Shown here one piece after another: positions 33,851 to 42,571 of a stretch of DNA of 64,000 nt. A program made the position numbers and the translations under genes. Origin of the DNA: an uncultured Alsobacter sp. Its GTDB lineage: Bacteria; Pseudomonadota; Alphaproteobacteria; Rhizobiales; Beijerinckiaceae. Under the pieces are notes generated by a model. The model worked only from the letters and a program-made list of their open reading frames with translations. It had not been told where the DNA came from and made no database searches. The stretch covers positions 1-64,000 of the forward strand of contig NZ_CAMFHB010000023.1 of NCBI RefSeq assembly GCF_945952055.1, written 5' to 3'. Each line of letters begins with the position of its first letter. The stretch's first letter is position 1.

Positions 33851-35842
33851 TCAGGCGAGCCCGAGGCGCCTCCCGGCGTGCTGAAAGAGCTGGCGGCCCT
33901 CCGGCGCGAAGTGGAACGCCGCCAGGAAGTCGGACGTCAGGTAGGGTGGCGTCCCCGCCCTGAGACGGACCGCCAGCGGGGCCGCGTCCTCCAGCCGGCC
34001 CGCAAGGGCAAGGCAATGGGCGGCGATCGCCACGATGAGCCGGTGGGCGTTGGGCTGCGCCACCGCCAACAGGGCCCACTCGGCGGCCTGCGCGAATTGC
34101 TCGAGTCGCGCATGGGCCATGGCCAGCGCCCCGTACGTGCCGAAGAGCAGGGGGTCGAACGGACTGAGCTGGCGCGCCTGCTCCGCCGCTCGGATGGCCT
34201 CGACCGGGTCGCCGGACTGGGACTGCACGAAGGCGATCGCGTAATGGGCGAGCGACAGGCTCGGGCTGATGTCGATCGCCCGGCGCAGTTCCGCGAGGCT
34301 TTCGCCATGGCTGCCCTTGAGCCACAGGGCGCGGCCCATCGACCAGTGCGCGAGCGGATCGAGATCGTCGACGAGAAGGCTGCGGGAGGCCGCGGCGTAG
34401 GCCGCCGCGGTCTCCTGCACCGGGTCGCCCCAACGCTGGAAGGCGTTCTGCCAATGGGTGAACGAGATCCCAGCGTGGGCGCGCGCGAAGGTGGGATCGA
34501 GCCGGGCGGCCTCCTGGAATTCGGCCAGCGCCAGGCCGTTCTCCGCGACGGTGAACTGGTACATGTGCCACAGGCCGCGGTGGTAAGCCTCCCACGCCGT
34601 CAGGGAGCCGGCGGGCTTCACGAGCGCACGGTCGCGCTCCGCCAGTTCGACCGCGTGGCTCAGGGAGGCGACGACGGCGCTCCCCACCTCCTCGAGAAGC
34701 AAGAGGCCCTGCTCGCGCACGAGGTCGAAGGTCTCGCTCCACAGCAGCGTGCGCGTCGCCGCATCGACCAGATCGACGTCCAGCCGCGTGCGCCCGCTGA
34801 AGGACCGGGTGGAGAAGCCCGCCAAATAGTCGGCCGAAAGCGCCGTGGCCGCTTCTTCGGGCGAAAGCCCTCGACGGGCCAGGGCGCTCACCGAGCCCCA
34901 CGCGATCACCGCCAGGGACCGAAGCCGTGCCAGCCTGCCGATCACGTCATGGGCCACGGCGTCGGCGAGGCCGGTGGCGTCGGTCTGCGCGGTGGGCGGC
35001 ATGATCGCGACGCGCGGGCGCCGGCGCGCGCCACCCGCCCGCGCCAACGGGTCAGCCGCCCGGGCGAGGGGCACGGTCAGGGCCGGCGACGGCTGGACCC
35101 GCGGCGTCGCGCGCAGCGCCCGCCAGGCACTGCGCAGCGGCGCGGAGTCGAGTCCTTCGGCGGCGTAGACCTTCGCAGTGGCCGCGAGGTGCGCCTCGGC
35201 TCCGGCGAGATCTCCGTGGAGGGCGAGTTCCTCGAGCAGCGCGAGGTGCGCCGGGGTGTCCTCGGGCATCAGTCCGGCGCGGACCTCCAGGGCACGCAGT
35301 CGGCCCGGCGTGCCCGCCGGGTGCGCCTCGCACAGCCGGCCGACGACGTCCAGGTGAAGGGACCGGAACGATCGCCTCTGGCCCGACAACCAGGTCTCGA
35401 AGGCGGGGGCGCGGTCGGCCTGCACCCCGTCGAGGAAGGGCCCGGGAAAGCGCGCCGCAAGGTCCTCCAGGTCCGCCACGCCGAGCCGCGCCAACCCATC
35501 CCGCGTGGCGGCTTGCAGGGCCCAAACGTCCACGTCCGCATTGCCCAGCGCCAGGGCGACGTGGTCCGCCTTCGCCTCGATGGGATCGGCGTCACCCGAC
35601 GACAGCAGCCGCCGCAGCTTCGTGAGACACCAGCGCAGTTCGCCCCGCGGATCGTTGGGCCCGTCCCACAGCAGGTCACACAGCTGGCTTCGCGCGACGG
35701 GCCGGCTCGCCACCGCCAGGTAGGCCAACACCATCACCGCCTTGCGAGACGCGGGAAGCGGGCGTGGCACGCCGCCTGTCAGGACCTCGGGACGGCCCAG
35801 CAGCCTGACGCCGAGGCGTGGAGAGCCCGCCGACACGGCCAT
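33851..35842 (-). CDS. SARP/CadC-like regulator with OmpR-type wHTH, TolB-like domain and TPRs
   Basis: The protein is 663 residues from ATG 35842 (an ATG at 35938 would add 32). An N-terminal OmpR/SARP-type winged helix domain (about 8-85: RLLGRPEVLTGG, KAVMVLAYLAV, LRWCLTKLRRLL) is followed by a bacterial-activator-like helical region. A FlgO/TolB-like domain follows (VAIMPPTAQTDATGLADAVA ... LDVDLVDAATRTLLWSE), then about 270 residues of TPRs. No membrane helix is seen. It diverges from the cysteine-synthase-like/decarboxylase operon with about 117 bp between starts and is the obvious candidate to control it. Confidence 0.85.
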   Translation of the reverse strand: MAVSAGSPRLGVRLLGRPEVLTGGVPRPLPASRKAVMVLAYLAVASRPVARSQLCDLLWDGPNDPRGELRWCLTKLRRLLSSGDADPIEAKADHVALALGNADVDVWALQAATRDGLARLGVADLEDLAARFPGPFLDGVQADRAPAFETWLSGQRRSFRSLHLDVVGRLCEAHPAGTPGRLRALEVRAGLMPEDTPAHLALLEELALHGDLAGAEAHLAATAKVYAAEGLDSAPLRSAWRALRATPRVQPSPALTVPLARAADPLARAGGARRRPRVAIMPPTAQTDATGLADAVAHDVIGRLARLRSLAVIAWGSVSALARRGLSPEEAATALSADYLAGFSTRSFSGRTRLDVDLVDAATRTLLWSETFDLVREQGLLLLEEVGSAVVASLSHAVELAERDRALVKPAGSLTAWEAYHRGLWHMYQFTVAENGLALAEFQEAARLDPTFARAHAGISFTHWQNAFQRWGDPVQETAAAYAAASRSLLVDDLDPLAHWSMGRALWLKGSHGESLAELRRAIDISPSLSLAHYAIAFVQSQSGDPVEAIRAAEQARQLSPFDPLLFGTYGALAMAHARLEQFAQAAEWALLAVAQPNAHRLIVAIAAHCLALAGRLEDAAPLAVRLRAGTPPYLTSDFLAAFHFAPEGRQLFQHAGRRLGLA

Positions 35843-35959
35843 TTCCACGCGCCCCTCCACGCTCCCTCCCACGGCATCGCGGTCCACTCCTTCTACCACG
35901 AGCGAGGACCGGCTGCACCGAGGCAGCCGGAAAGTCATCCCATAGAGGACCAGAGACCC

Positions 35960-37060
35960 ATGATGAGCGCAAAGCCAGCCCTGGACCCCGCCATCCGCTC
36001 CACCGCCGGAAGGGGACGCCTGTTCGAATCCATTCTCGAGACCGTCGGCGATACCCCGACCGTGAGACTGAATCACGTCGGGCCGCGCCATGCGACCGTC
36101 TACGTGAAGGCGGAGTTCTTCAACCCTGGCGGCTCGGTGAAGGATCGGCTGGCGCTGGGCATCATCGAGGCGGCCGAGCGGACCGCCGCGCTACGCCCCG
36201 GCCAGACGGTGGTGGAGGCGACCAGCGGCAACACCGGCATCGGCCTCGCGATGGTCTGCGCGCAGAAGGGCTATCCTCTCGTCGTCACAATGGCCGACAG
36301 CTTCTCGATCGAGCGCCGCAAACTGATGCGCATGCTGGGCGCCAAGGTGGTGCTCACCCCGCGCGCGGAGAAGGGCACCGGCATGGTGCGCAAGGCCATC
36401 GAGCTCGCCGAGGCCAATGGGTGGTTCCTCGCCCGCCAGTTCGAAACGCCCGCCAATGCCGCCATCCACGAGACCACGACCGCCCGCGAGATCGTCGCCG
36501 ACTTCACCGGCCGCCGGCTCGACGCCGTGGTGATGGGCTACGGCACCGGTGGAACGGTGACCGGCGTCGGCCGCGTGCTGCGTCGCGAGCGGCCCGACAC
36601 CCGCATCATCCTCGCCGAGCCCGCCAATGCCGCGCTGCTGGCGAGCGGCCAGGCCCAGGCGCGCGGGTCGGACGGCGACCCCTCCGCGACCCATCCCGCC
36701 TTCCAGCCGCATCCGATTCAGGGCTGGACGCCAGACTTCATTCCTCTCGTCCTGCAGGAGGCCATGGACCGTGGCCACTACGACGAATTGGCGGCCGTCT
36801 CCGGCCAGGATGCCGTGGCCATGGCGCGCGCCCTGGCCCAGCGCGAAGGCATCCTGACCGGCATCTCCGGCGGCGCGTCGGCGGCGGTCGCGTGCCGGAT
36901 CGCGGAGAGCCTGCCGGCCGGCAGCACCGTCCTGGCAATGCTGCCGGACACCGGCGAGCGCTACATGTCGACGCCTCTCTTCGAGGGGATCGAGCCGGAG
37001 ATGACGCAGGAGGAAATCGCCCTCTCGCTCTCCACGCCCGCCTGCCGCTTCGCGGCTTGA
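35960..37060 (+). CDS. Cysteine synthase-like PLP enzyme (beta-replacement family)
   Basis: The 366-residue fold-type II PLP enzyme has Lys61 in NPGGSVKDR as Schiff-base residue, the substrate/phosphate loop TSGNTGIG, and GTGGTVTGVGR. It resembles CysK/CysM. It is longer than CysK at the C-terminus, where ERYMSTPLFEG is followed by MTQEEIALSLSTPACRFAA. It is encoded 12 bp before a PLP decarboxylase under a dedicated regulator, so it may make a special beta-substituted alanine and not ordinary cysteine. cysE lies about 5.5 kb away (42572). Confidence 0.88.
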   Translation: MMSAKPALDPAIRSTAGRGRLFESILETVGDTPTVRLNHVGPRHATVYVKAEFFNPGGSVKDRLALGIIEAAERTAALRPGQTVVEATSGNTGIGLAMVCAQKGYPLVVTMADSFSIERRKLMRMLGAKVVLTPRAEKGTGMVRKAIELAEANGWFLARQFETPANAAIHETTTAREIVADFTGRRLDAVVMGYGTGGTVTGVGRVLRRERPDTRIILAEPANAALLASGQAQARGSDGDPSATHPAFQPHPIQGWTPDFIPLVLQEAMDRGHYDELAAVSGQDAVAMARALAQREGILTGISGGASAAVACRIAESLPAGSTVLAMLPDTGERYMSTPLFEGIEPEMTQEEIALSLSTPACRFAA

Positions 37061-37072
37061 GGAGCGACCGCC

Positions 37073-38569
37073 ATGATCGAGAACACCGAGCGCGGGCTGG
37101 ATCCGCCGTCCTGGGACGAGGCGCGGGCGGTGGCCCACCGCATGGTCGACGACGCGATCGCCTATCTCCAGGGTGTGTCGGACCGACCGTCCTGGCGCGA
37201 TCCCTCTCCTGTCGAGGCCGTGTTCCGGGAGGCGCTTCCGCGCGGCCCCACGCCGCTGCCCGACCTCTATGCGACACTCTCCGAAAGCCTGATGCCCTAC
37301 CCGATGGGGAACGTCCATCCACGCTTCTTCGCCTGGTACATGGGCGCGGGAAACTTCACCGGCGCACTGGGCGAATTCCTGGCAGCCGTGCAGGGCTCCA
37401 ACCTCGGCGGCGGGCGGCACGCGGCGGCCATGATGGACCGGCAGGTCGTGGACTGGTTGCGCGAGGCGGTGGGGTTCCCGGCGGGGTCGAGCGGCGCCCT
37501 GGTGAGCGGCGGCTCCATGGCAAACCTCATGGCTCTGGCCGTCGCGCGCAACGCCAAGGCCGGCATCGATGTGCGCGCACTCGGGGTGGCCGCCCTGCCG
37601 CGCCCGCTGCGCTACTACGCGTCGGACCAGGTGCACAGCTGCCACCGCAAGGCGTTGGAGGCGCTGGGCCTCGGCGACGTGGCTCTGCGGCGCGTGCCAA
37701 GCGATGCCGGCCAGCGCATCGACCTCGACGCCCTGCGCGCGGCGATCGCCGAGGACCGTCGCGATGGGCTGCAGCCGGCCTGCATCATCGGCACGGCCGG
37801 AACGGTCAACACCGGGGCCGTGGACGACCTCCCCGCCCTTGCCGAGATCGCGCGACGGGAAGACCTGTGGTTCCACGTCGACGGGTGCATCGGCGCTTTG
37901 CTCGCGGTTTCCCCCGCCCATCGACACCTCGTCCGCGGCCTGGGCGACGCAGACTCGGTCGCTCTGGACCCGCACAAGTGGCTGCACGTGCCCTTCGAGG
38001 CGGGGTGCGTGATCGTGCGCGACGCGGCCGCGCACAGGAGGACTTTCGCCCTCACCCCCGAATATCTCCAGCAATCCCCCCGCGGGCTCGCCTCCGGGGA
38101 GTGGCTGCACGAATGGGGCCTGCAGACGTCGCGAGGGTTCAGGGCGCTAAAGATCTGGATGACGATCAAGGAGCACGGGATCGAAGCCTTCGGCCACCTG
38201 ATCGACCAGAACATCGCGCTGGCCCAGCACCTGCGCGGCATGGCGGACAGCGAGCCGGAACTGGAGGCCATCGGCACCGCGCAGATCAACATCGTCTGCT
38301 TCCGCTACCGCGCCGACGGATGGAACGAGGCAACGACGCGGGACGTGAACATGGAGATCCTGATGCGCCTGCAGGAAGAGGGAGAGGCTACGCTGTCCGA
38401 CACCGTCCTCGACGGCCGCCACTGTCTGCGCGCCGCGGTCGTCAGTCACCGGACCCGCCAGGCCGACATCGACCGGGTTGTTGCCGCCGTGCTGCGGATC
38501 GGCCGCGACGTGGTGCGCGAGCGCGGTGGCGGGGTGGACGGCGTCCGGGCGGGAGCGGGACTGCGTTAA
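37073..38569 (+). CDS. PLP-dependent group II amino-acid decarboxylase
   Basis: The 498-residue fold-type I enzyme of the aromatic-amino-acid/glutamate decarboxylase group has the Schiff-base Lys302 in DPHKWLHVP, the PLP-stacking His188 (QVHSCH) and Asp270 (FHVDGC). The N-terminal HPRFFAWYMGAG and C-terminal LRAAVVSHRTR are family typical. It is probably co-translated with the cysteine-synthase-like enzyme. The natural substrate may be that enzyme's product, giving a small amine (for example a taurine- or cysteamine-like compound). That route is a hypothesis. Confidence 0.88.
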   Translation: MIENTERGLDPPSWDEARAVAHRMVDDAIAYLQGVSDRPSWRDPSPVEAVFREALPRGPTPLPDLYATLSESLMPYPMGNVHPRFFAWYMGAGNFTGALGEFLAAVQGSNLGGGRHAAAMMDRQVVDWLREAVGFPAGSSGALVSGGSMANLMALAVARNAKAGIDVRALGVAALPRPLRYYASDQVHSCHRKALEALGLGDVALRRVPSDAGQRIDLDALRAAIAEDRRDGLQPACIIGTAGTVNTGAVDDLPALAEIARREDLWFHVDGCIGALLAVSPAHRHLVRGLGDADSVALDPHKWLHVPFEAGCVIVRDAAAHRRTFALTPEYLQQSPRGLASGEWLHEWGLQTSRGFRALKIWMTIKEHGIEAFGHLIDQNIALAQHLRGMADSEPELEAIGTAQINIVCFRYRADGWNEATTRDVNMEILMRLQEEGEATLSDTVLDGRHCLRAAVVSHRTRQADIDRVVAAVLRIGRDVVRERGGGVDGVRAGAGLR

Positions 38570-38804
38570 GCCGGACGCTCCGCAGCCCTGCGGGACACTG
38601 TTTCTGTGGACAAGCTCGCGCGATTCGAGGGGCGTTCGCGCCCATCGATTCCCGAGACGACAGCAGGACGGACCCGCCGGCGGCCCCGTTGACGGTGCCC
38701 CGGACGCTCTCTTTTTGCGCGAGACAGCGCACCCTCTTGCTTTCGTTCAATCTTTCACCTGAGGGCGAACACGATCACGCCGCAATTTCAGCAATTCGGC
38801 GCCG
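38570..38804. other. Intergenic region downstream of the decarboxylase
   Basis: No gene is recognised between the decarboxylase stop and the CtrA-like sites. GC falls towards the right. A short hairpin (CGCAGCCCTGCGG) lies just after the stop without a T-run. Confidence 0.4.
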
Positions 38805-38819
38805 TTAACCCTGTATTTA
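38805..38819 (+). promoter_or_regulatory. CtrA-like site, near match (TTAA-N7-TTTA)
   Basis: TTAA at 38805-38808, seven bases, then TTTA at 38816-38819. One base differs from the CtrA consensus TTAA-N7-TTAA. It lies 32 bases upstream of the perfect site at 38851, an arrangement often seen at CtrA-controlled promoters. Confidence 0.55.
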
Positions 38820-38850
38820 CCCTATCGTTGCAGCCAGCCCCCGCTTGCGA

Positions 38851-38865
38851 TTAACCTCCTGTTAA
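38851..38865 (+). promoter_or_regulatory. CtrA binding site (TTAA-N7-TTAA)
   Basis: TTAA (38851-38854), CCTCCTG, TTAA (38862-38865): a perfect match to the alphaproteobacterial cell-cycle regulator CtrA. It lies 19 bases before the ATG of the BTLCP-peptidase gene, so CtrA binding here would overlap the promoter or leader and could activate or repress. Confidence 0.7.
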
Positions 38866-38884
38866 CTTCTGGGGGCCAAGCGAG

Positions 38885-39526
38885 ATGCGGTATTTCGGCG
38901 CCTTTCTGGCGGGATTGATGGGGCTGGCCGCCATGGCCGGGACCGAACTGGCCGTTGCAGGCCAGCCGCAGCGCAACATCCTTCCGATCGCCACGACGGC
39001 CACGCCCATCCTCGACGAGGTGAAGCCTCCGGTCGGATGGATCGACTTCTGCCGCTCCGGCCACGACGCCGACTGCCGCGACGGGGATAAGTCCCCGACG
39101 GCCATCGCCATCACCGCCGCGACCTGGTCGGACATCGTCCGCGTCAACCGCTACGTGAACAACACCATCGAGCAGGTCGAGGACATAACGCTCTATGGAC
39201 GCCAGGAGTTCTGGACCTATCCGGACGCCGGCAAGGGCGACTGCGAGGACATCGCGCTCTTGAAGCGCCGCATCCTCATCCGCGAGGGATTTCCCCGACA
39301 GTCCCTGCTCATGACGGTCGTGCGCGACGAGACCGGCGCCGGCCATGCCGTGATCACCATCGTCACCGACCGCGGCGACTTCGTCCTCGACAGCAAGACC
39401 TCCCAGATCCTGCCCTGGAGCGCCACGGGCTACGGCTTCATCAAGCGCCAGTCGCAGGTGAACCCGAACGTGTGGGTGAAGCTGGGCGAGCCCGCGAGCC
39501 CCGGCCTGACGGTGGCGGGTCATTGA
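38885..39526 (+). CDS. Exported bacterial transglutaminase-like cysteine peptidase (BTLCP, LapG-like)
   Basis: The 213-residue protein has a signal peptide (1-26). The papain-like triad is C120 (GKGDCEDIALLK), H154 (GHAVITI) and D169 (VLDS). Length and motifs fit the BTLCP family, whose member LapG cleaves a surface adhesin under c-di-GMP control. No LapD or large adhesin is seen nearby. Two CtrA-like sites precede the gene. The role is probably envelope or surface proteolysis. Confidence 0.88.
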   Translation: MRYFGAFLAGLMGLAAMAGTELAVAGQPQRNILPIATTATPILDEVKPPVGWIDFCRSGHDADCRDGDKSPTAIAITAATWSDIVRVNRYVNNTIEQVEDITLYGRQEFWTYPDAGKGDCEDIALLKRRILIREGFPRQSLLMTVVRDETGAGHAVITIVTDRGDFVLDSKTSQILPWSATGYGFIKRQSQVNPNVWVKLGEPASPGLTVAGH

Positions 39527-39721
39527 ACCTGCCGACCCGGCGCGCCTGAGCCTTCCTTCCGACGCAGTCCGCAGGCCCGCGGGGTCCTTCACGGCCCCGT
39601 GTGCTCGCGCGTTTGTGCGCCATCCGGCGCGGACGCCGCCCTACACTGATCACATGGAGCCGCCGTGGAATCCGGACGGCTCCCTTCACGGAGCGCGGAT
39701 GCTCACGGGAGACGGCAAGTG

Positions 39722-40378
39722 ATGAAGACGGGCAGTTCCCCGGTACCGGACCACGGGTCCGCGCGAGGCGGCGAGCGCAGGGGGCCAGCCTGGCTTGCCT
39801 TGCTTCCGGCCACCGTCGCCGCTTTGGCCACGAGCCTTGCCCTGATGGTCGTGACGATGGGGATCCGGCCCGACCTCGGGCGCGCTCTTTCGGGCCTGGA
39901 GAGCGTCAAGCTCGCGGCCTGCGCAGTGCTGGCGCTGTGCGCGATCGGCGTCTGCCGCTCCTCCCTGCGCCGCGGCGCGGACGGGCTCGGCCTGGGCCTC
40001 GTCCTCGCCCTCCCCGCGATGGCCGTCTTCGCAGCTCCCGCCTGGCTGGAGTTCACCCTCCCCTCGGGCGACCGTCCCACCGTGCCGCTCACGATCGGCC
40101 TGCAGAGCTTCGGCGCCATCGTCGCTCTGGCCTTGCCGGCGCTCGGCCTGATCATCGTCGCCATGCGGCGCGCCCGGCCGGAGAGCCCCGCCTTCGCCGG
40201 CCTCGCGGCAGGGCTCCTGGCCGGCGGCGTGGGCAGCCTCGCCTATGCGTTCCACTGCACCGGCGACAACGCGATGATGATTTCGTTCTGGTATCCCGCC
40301 GCGATCGCCAGCGTCGCGGTCGCCGGGCTGGCGGCGGGCCGGCTGTGGCTCTCGGCCCCGGACCAGCGCAGACGCTGA
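39722..40378 (+). CDS. NrsF-family (DUF1109) anti-sigma-factor-like membrane protein
   Basis: The 218-residue protein has six predicted membrane helices and the signature AYAFHCTGDNAMMISFWYPAA near the C-terminus, close to the FHC-x-x-D-x-x-x-x-x-x-x-WY element of NrsF. NrsF proteins hold an ECF sigma factor (SigF type) inactive at the membrane. No ECF sigma gene lies on either side, so this one is an orphan. ATG 39722 fits the family N-terminus; 39665 is an alternative. Confidence 0.83.
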   Translation: MKTGSSPVPDHGSARGGERRGPAWLALLPATVAALATSLALMVVTMGIRPDLGRALSGLESVKLAACAVLALCAIGVCRSSLRRGADGLGLGLVLALPAMAVFAAPAWLEFTLPSGDRPTVPLTIGLQSFGAIVALALPALGLIIVAMRRARPESPAFAGLAAGLLAGGVGSLAYAFHCTGDNAMMISFWYPAAIASVAVAGLAAGRLWLSAPDQRRR

Positions 40379-40382
40379 CCCC

Positions 40383-40916
40383 TCAAGGGTCCAGGCGCTT
40401 CAGCCCGGTCGCGAACGCCTTCCAGCGGTTCACGTAGACATTGGCCGACGTCATCAGCCGCTCGACGATGTCGGGCTCGAAGGTGCGCACGACCTTGGCG
40501 GGCGAGCCGACGATCAGCGAATAGTCCGGGAAGCTCTTGCCCTCCGTCACCAGCGCATTGGCGCCGACGAGGCAGAAGCGTCCGATGGACGCGCCGTTGA
40601 GCACCGAGGCGCCCATCCCGATGAGGCTGCAATCGCCGACGGTGCAGCCATGCAGGATCGCGTGGTGGCCGACGGTGCAGTTCTCCCCCACCGTCAGCGG
40701 GAACGACGGGTCCGTGTGGAGCATGGCGTGCTCCTGGATGTTGCTGCGCGCACCCACCGCAATCAGCTCGTTGTCGCCCCGCAGCACGGCGCCGAACCAG
40801 ATCCCGACCTCCTCGGCCAGCCTCACCTTCCCGATCACGTGGGCGTCAGGCGCGATCCAGTAGGTCCCGGGCGCGGGCAGCTGGGGCGCGACGTCGTTGA
40901 GGGCGTAGACGGGCAT
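40383..40916 (-). CDS. Gamma-carbonic-anhydrase-like left-handed beta-helix protein
   Basis: The 177-residue hexapeptide-repeat protein has PDAHVIGKVRLAEEVGIWFGAVLRGD, NIQEHAMLHTD and VGHHAILHGCTVGD. It keeps the His residues that bind zinc in gamma carbonic anhydrases (QEHAMLH, GHHAILHG). It may be a carbonic anhydrase or a related acyl/bicarbonate protein. It is convergent with the nrsF gene, 4 bp apart. Confidence 0.92.
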   Translation of the reverse strand: MPVYALNDVAPQLPAPGTYWIAPDAHVIGKVRLAEEVGIWFGAVLRGDNELIAVGARSNIQEHAMLHTDPSFPLTVGENCTVGHHAILHGCTVGDCSLIGMGASVLNGASIGRFCLVGANALVTEGKSFPDYSLIVGSPAKVVRTFEPDIVERLMTSANVYVNRWKAFATGLKRLDP

Positions 40917-40967
40917 GGCGTGTCTCCTGGCAGGAGCACGCAGTCAGGCGGGCGGGGACGCCGCGCG

Positions 40968-41309
40968 TCAAGCCCCCAGAAGGACCAGCACCTTCGCCAT
41001 CAGGTCGAGAATGACCCTGCCGCACGCCAAGCCCCAGAGGCACGCGATGACCGTGGCGAGGGCCACGAACGGGATGGGCCGGCGCTCCAAACGGCGCCCG
41101 AGCACGGTGTTGCGCAGGATGATGAAGGGCGCGGTGAAGACGATCAGCGGCACGGAGGCCACGGCCTGCGGACCGCCGAGTTCAAGCAGGGCGAAGCTGG
41201 CCCGCCGGGACGTGAAGGCCTCGAATCCGGTCGCCAGGACGCCCGCGGCGGCGATGCCCAGCAGGAGCGACTGGAAGGCCTCGATCGTTCCCGGAGGGAG
41301 CTCACCCAT
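40968..41309 (-). CDS. Small membrane protein, unknown
   Basis: The 113-residue protein has three predicted membrane helices (about 12-32, 47-66 and 83-108) and no recognised motif. Two starts are possible, ATG 41309 (used, MGELPPGTIEAF) and ATG 41357. The latter would place the start 11 bases from a CtrA site. The gene diverges from 41438 across that CtrA box. Confidence 0.65.
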   Translation of the reverse strand: MGELPPGTIEAFQSLLLGIAAAGVLATGFEAFTSRRASFALLELGGPQAVASVPLIVFTAPFIILRNTVLGRRLERRPIPFVALATVIACLWGLACGRVILDLMAKVLVLLGA

Positions 41310-41367
41310 GACGCATGTCCGCAACACGACACGCGGCCACGCCGACCGCGGATCCACTATGGCAGGC

Positions 41368-41382
41368 TTAACGGAACCTTAA
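41368..41382. promoter_or_regulatory. CtrA binding site (TTAA-N7-TTAA) in a divergent spacer
   Basis: TTAA (41368-41371), CGGAACC, TTAA (41379-41382): a perfect CtrA consensus in the 128-bp spacer between two divergent genes of unknown function. It lies 55 bases before the right-hand start, a usual position for activation. Confidence 0.7.
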
Positions 41383-41437
41383 AGAACGTCGTTTCAGGAT
41401 AGTTAAGACCGTAGTCGTTCCTTGAGGATGCGCGCGT

Positions 41438-42151
41438 ATGTCGGCTTCCCTCCATCCGTCCCCGACCTTCGGACGGCGCGTCGCTGCCCACGAGCCGGAG
41501 GCGGCCGCCGCGGGCACCGGCCGGTTGACGGTGCTGCTCGCCATCGCAGCAGGCCTGGTCGTCGGCGGGCTCGCGTTCGGCCTTCGCCCTGCCCCGCCGC
41601 CCGCCCCCAAGGACGTGGTGGCCCGCATCGGCGCGCAGGTGCTGAACATCCCGGCCGGCCTCGTGCGCACGCACGACGGAGAAGGCCGGGTCGATCTGGC
41701 GGTTCGCTGGGCGGATCTCGGCCCCGCCGCGACGACGGGAACGTCCGACAAGACCGCGGCGCCGCGCATCGGCGACGTGCTGCTCGTGACGCTGTCGGCC
41801 GCGGATCCCGCCACGACCCGTCCGGATCGCCTCGGCAGCCTCTATGCTCGCTTCCTGGAGACGGCGGTGAAGGCAGGCCCCGCCAACCTGATCGAGCGCA
41901 AGTTCAAGGCGGGCACGCCCTACGAGAACCAGGAGCTCCTGTTCTCGCCGCCCGACGGCCGGCGCTTCCTGGCCGTCTGCGACGCCAAGCCTCGCGCAGG
42001 GGAAGTCCTGCCGCCCCTGTGCACCACGCGGTTCGAGCGCAACGGCATCGCCGTCCAGATCCGCTTCGAACCCCGTCTCGTCGAATCCTGGGAGCGCATC
42101 GAGAGCGGCCTGACGCCCCTCGTCGACCGCTGGATGCGACCGGCCGGCTGA
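41438..42151 (+). CDS. Membrane-anchored hypothetical protein
   Basis: The 237-residue protein has one membrane helix (about 30-50), a Pro-rich stretch PAPPPAPKDV, then a soluble domain with PDRLGSLYARFL and RRFLAVCDAKP. I do not recognise the family; orientation suggests the soluble part is periplasmic. A perfect CtrA site lies upstream, so cell-cycle control is possible. The gene is convergent with DUF3126. Confidence 0.68.
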   Translation: MSASLHPSPTFGRRVAAHEPEAAAAGTGRLTVLLAIAAGLVVGGLAFGLRPAPPPAPKDVVARIGAQVLNIPAGLVRTHDGEGRVDLAVRWADLGPAATTGTSDKTAAPRIGDVLLVTLSAADPATTRPDRLGSLYARFLETAVKAGPANLIERKFKAGTPYENQELLFSPPDGRRFLAVCDAKPRAGEVLPPLCTTRFERNGIAVQIRFEPRLVESWERIESGLTPLVDRWMRPAG

Positions 42152-42166
42152 CGCCGGCGCTGCCGA

Positions 42167-42379
42167 TCAATCCTCGAGATCGACGTCCAGGATCGACATG
42201 TTGAACGCGTAGGAGCGGTCGCCGTCCTCGTCGTCCAGCGAGATGATGCCCACGAACTCGTCGCCGATCATGACCTCGGCCGAGTCGGTCTTGCGGGGCC
42301 GCGGCACCACCTTGATGTTCGCGTTGTTGAACAGGCGGCGGAGATAGTTCTGCAGCTTCAGGAGTTCGGTCTTGTCCAT
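42167..42379 (-). CDS. DUF3126-family protein
   Basis: The 70-residue acidic-tailed protein has KLQNYLRRLFNNANIKVVPR and AEVMIGDEFVGIISLDDEDG, the whole of the DUF3126 pattern, a small conserved alphaproteobacterial protein of unknown function. It lies downstream of cysE on the same strand (192 bp apart), the position it often has in this group as I recall it. Confidence 0.85.
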   Translation of the reverse strand: MDKTELLKLQNYLRRLFNNANIKVVPRPRKTDSAEVMIGDEFVGIISLDDEDGDRSYAFNMSILDVDLED

Positions 42380-42571
42380 GGAAATCCGGCCTCTCGCGCA
42401 CGCCGTCGGGCGGTGCTCCCGGGTCGGACTTGCCACGGCTGAAGGCGCACCGCAAGCATGGGCGCCAGAGCACGCCCGGTTTCGGTGGAAACGCCGCCCG
42501 CCCCCGGCGGAGCCGCGTTGACGGGCCGTCCCGGCCGGCCTGGCGGCGGACCTTCGCGGCCCCCGCGGGCT

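Noticed and set aside
33713-35959. In-frame extension of the cysteine-synthase-like gene by about 750 codons upstream
   Set aside because: It runs antisense through the SARP-like regulator and looks like shadow coding; the enzyme starts normally at 35960.
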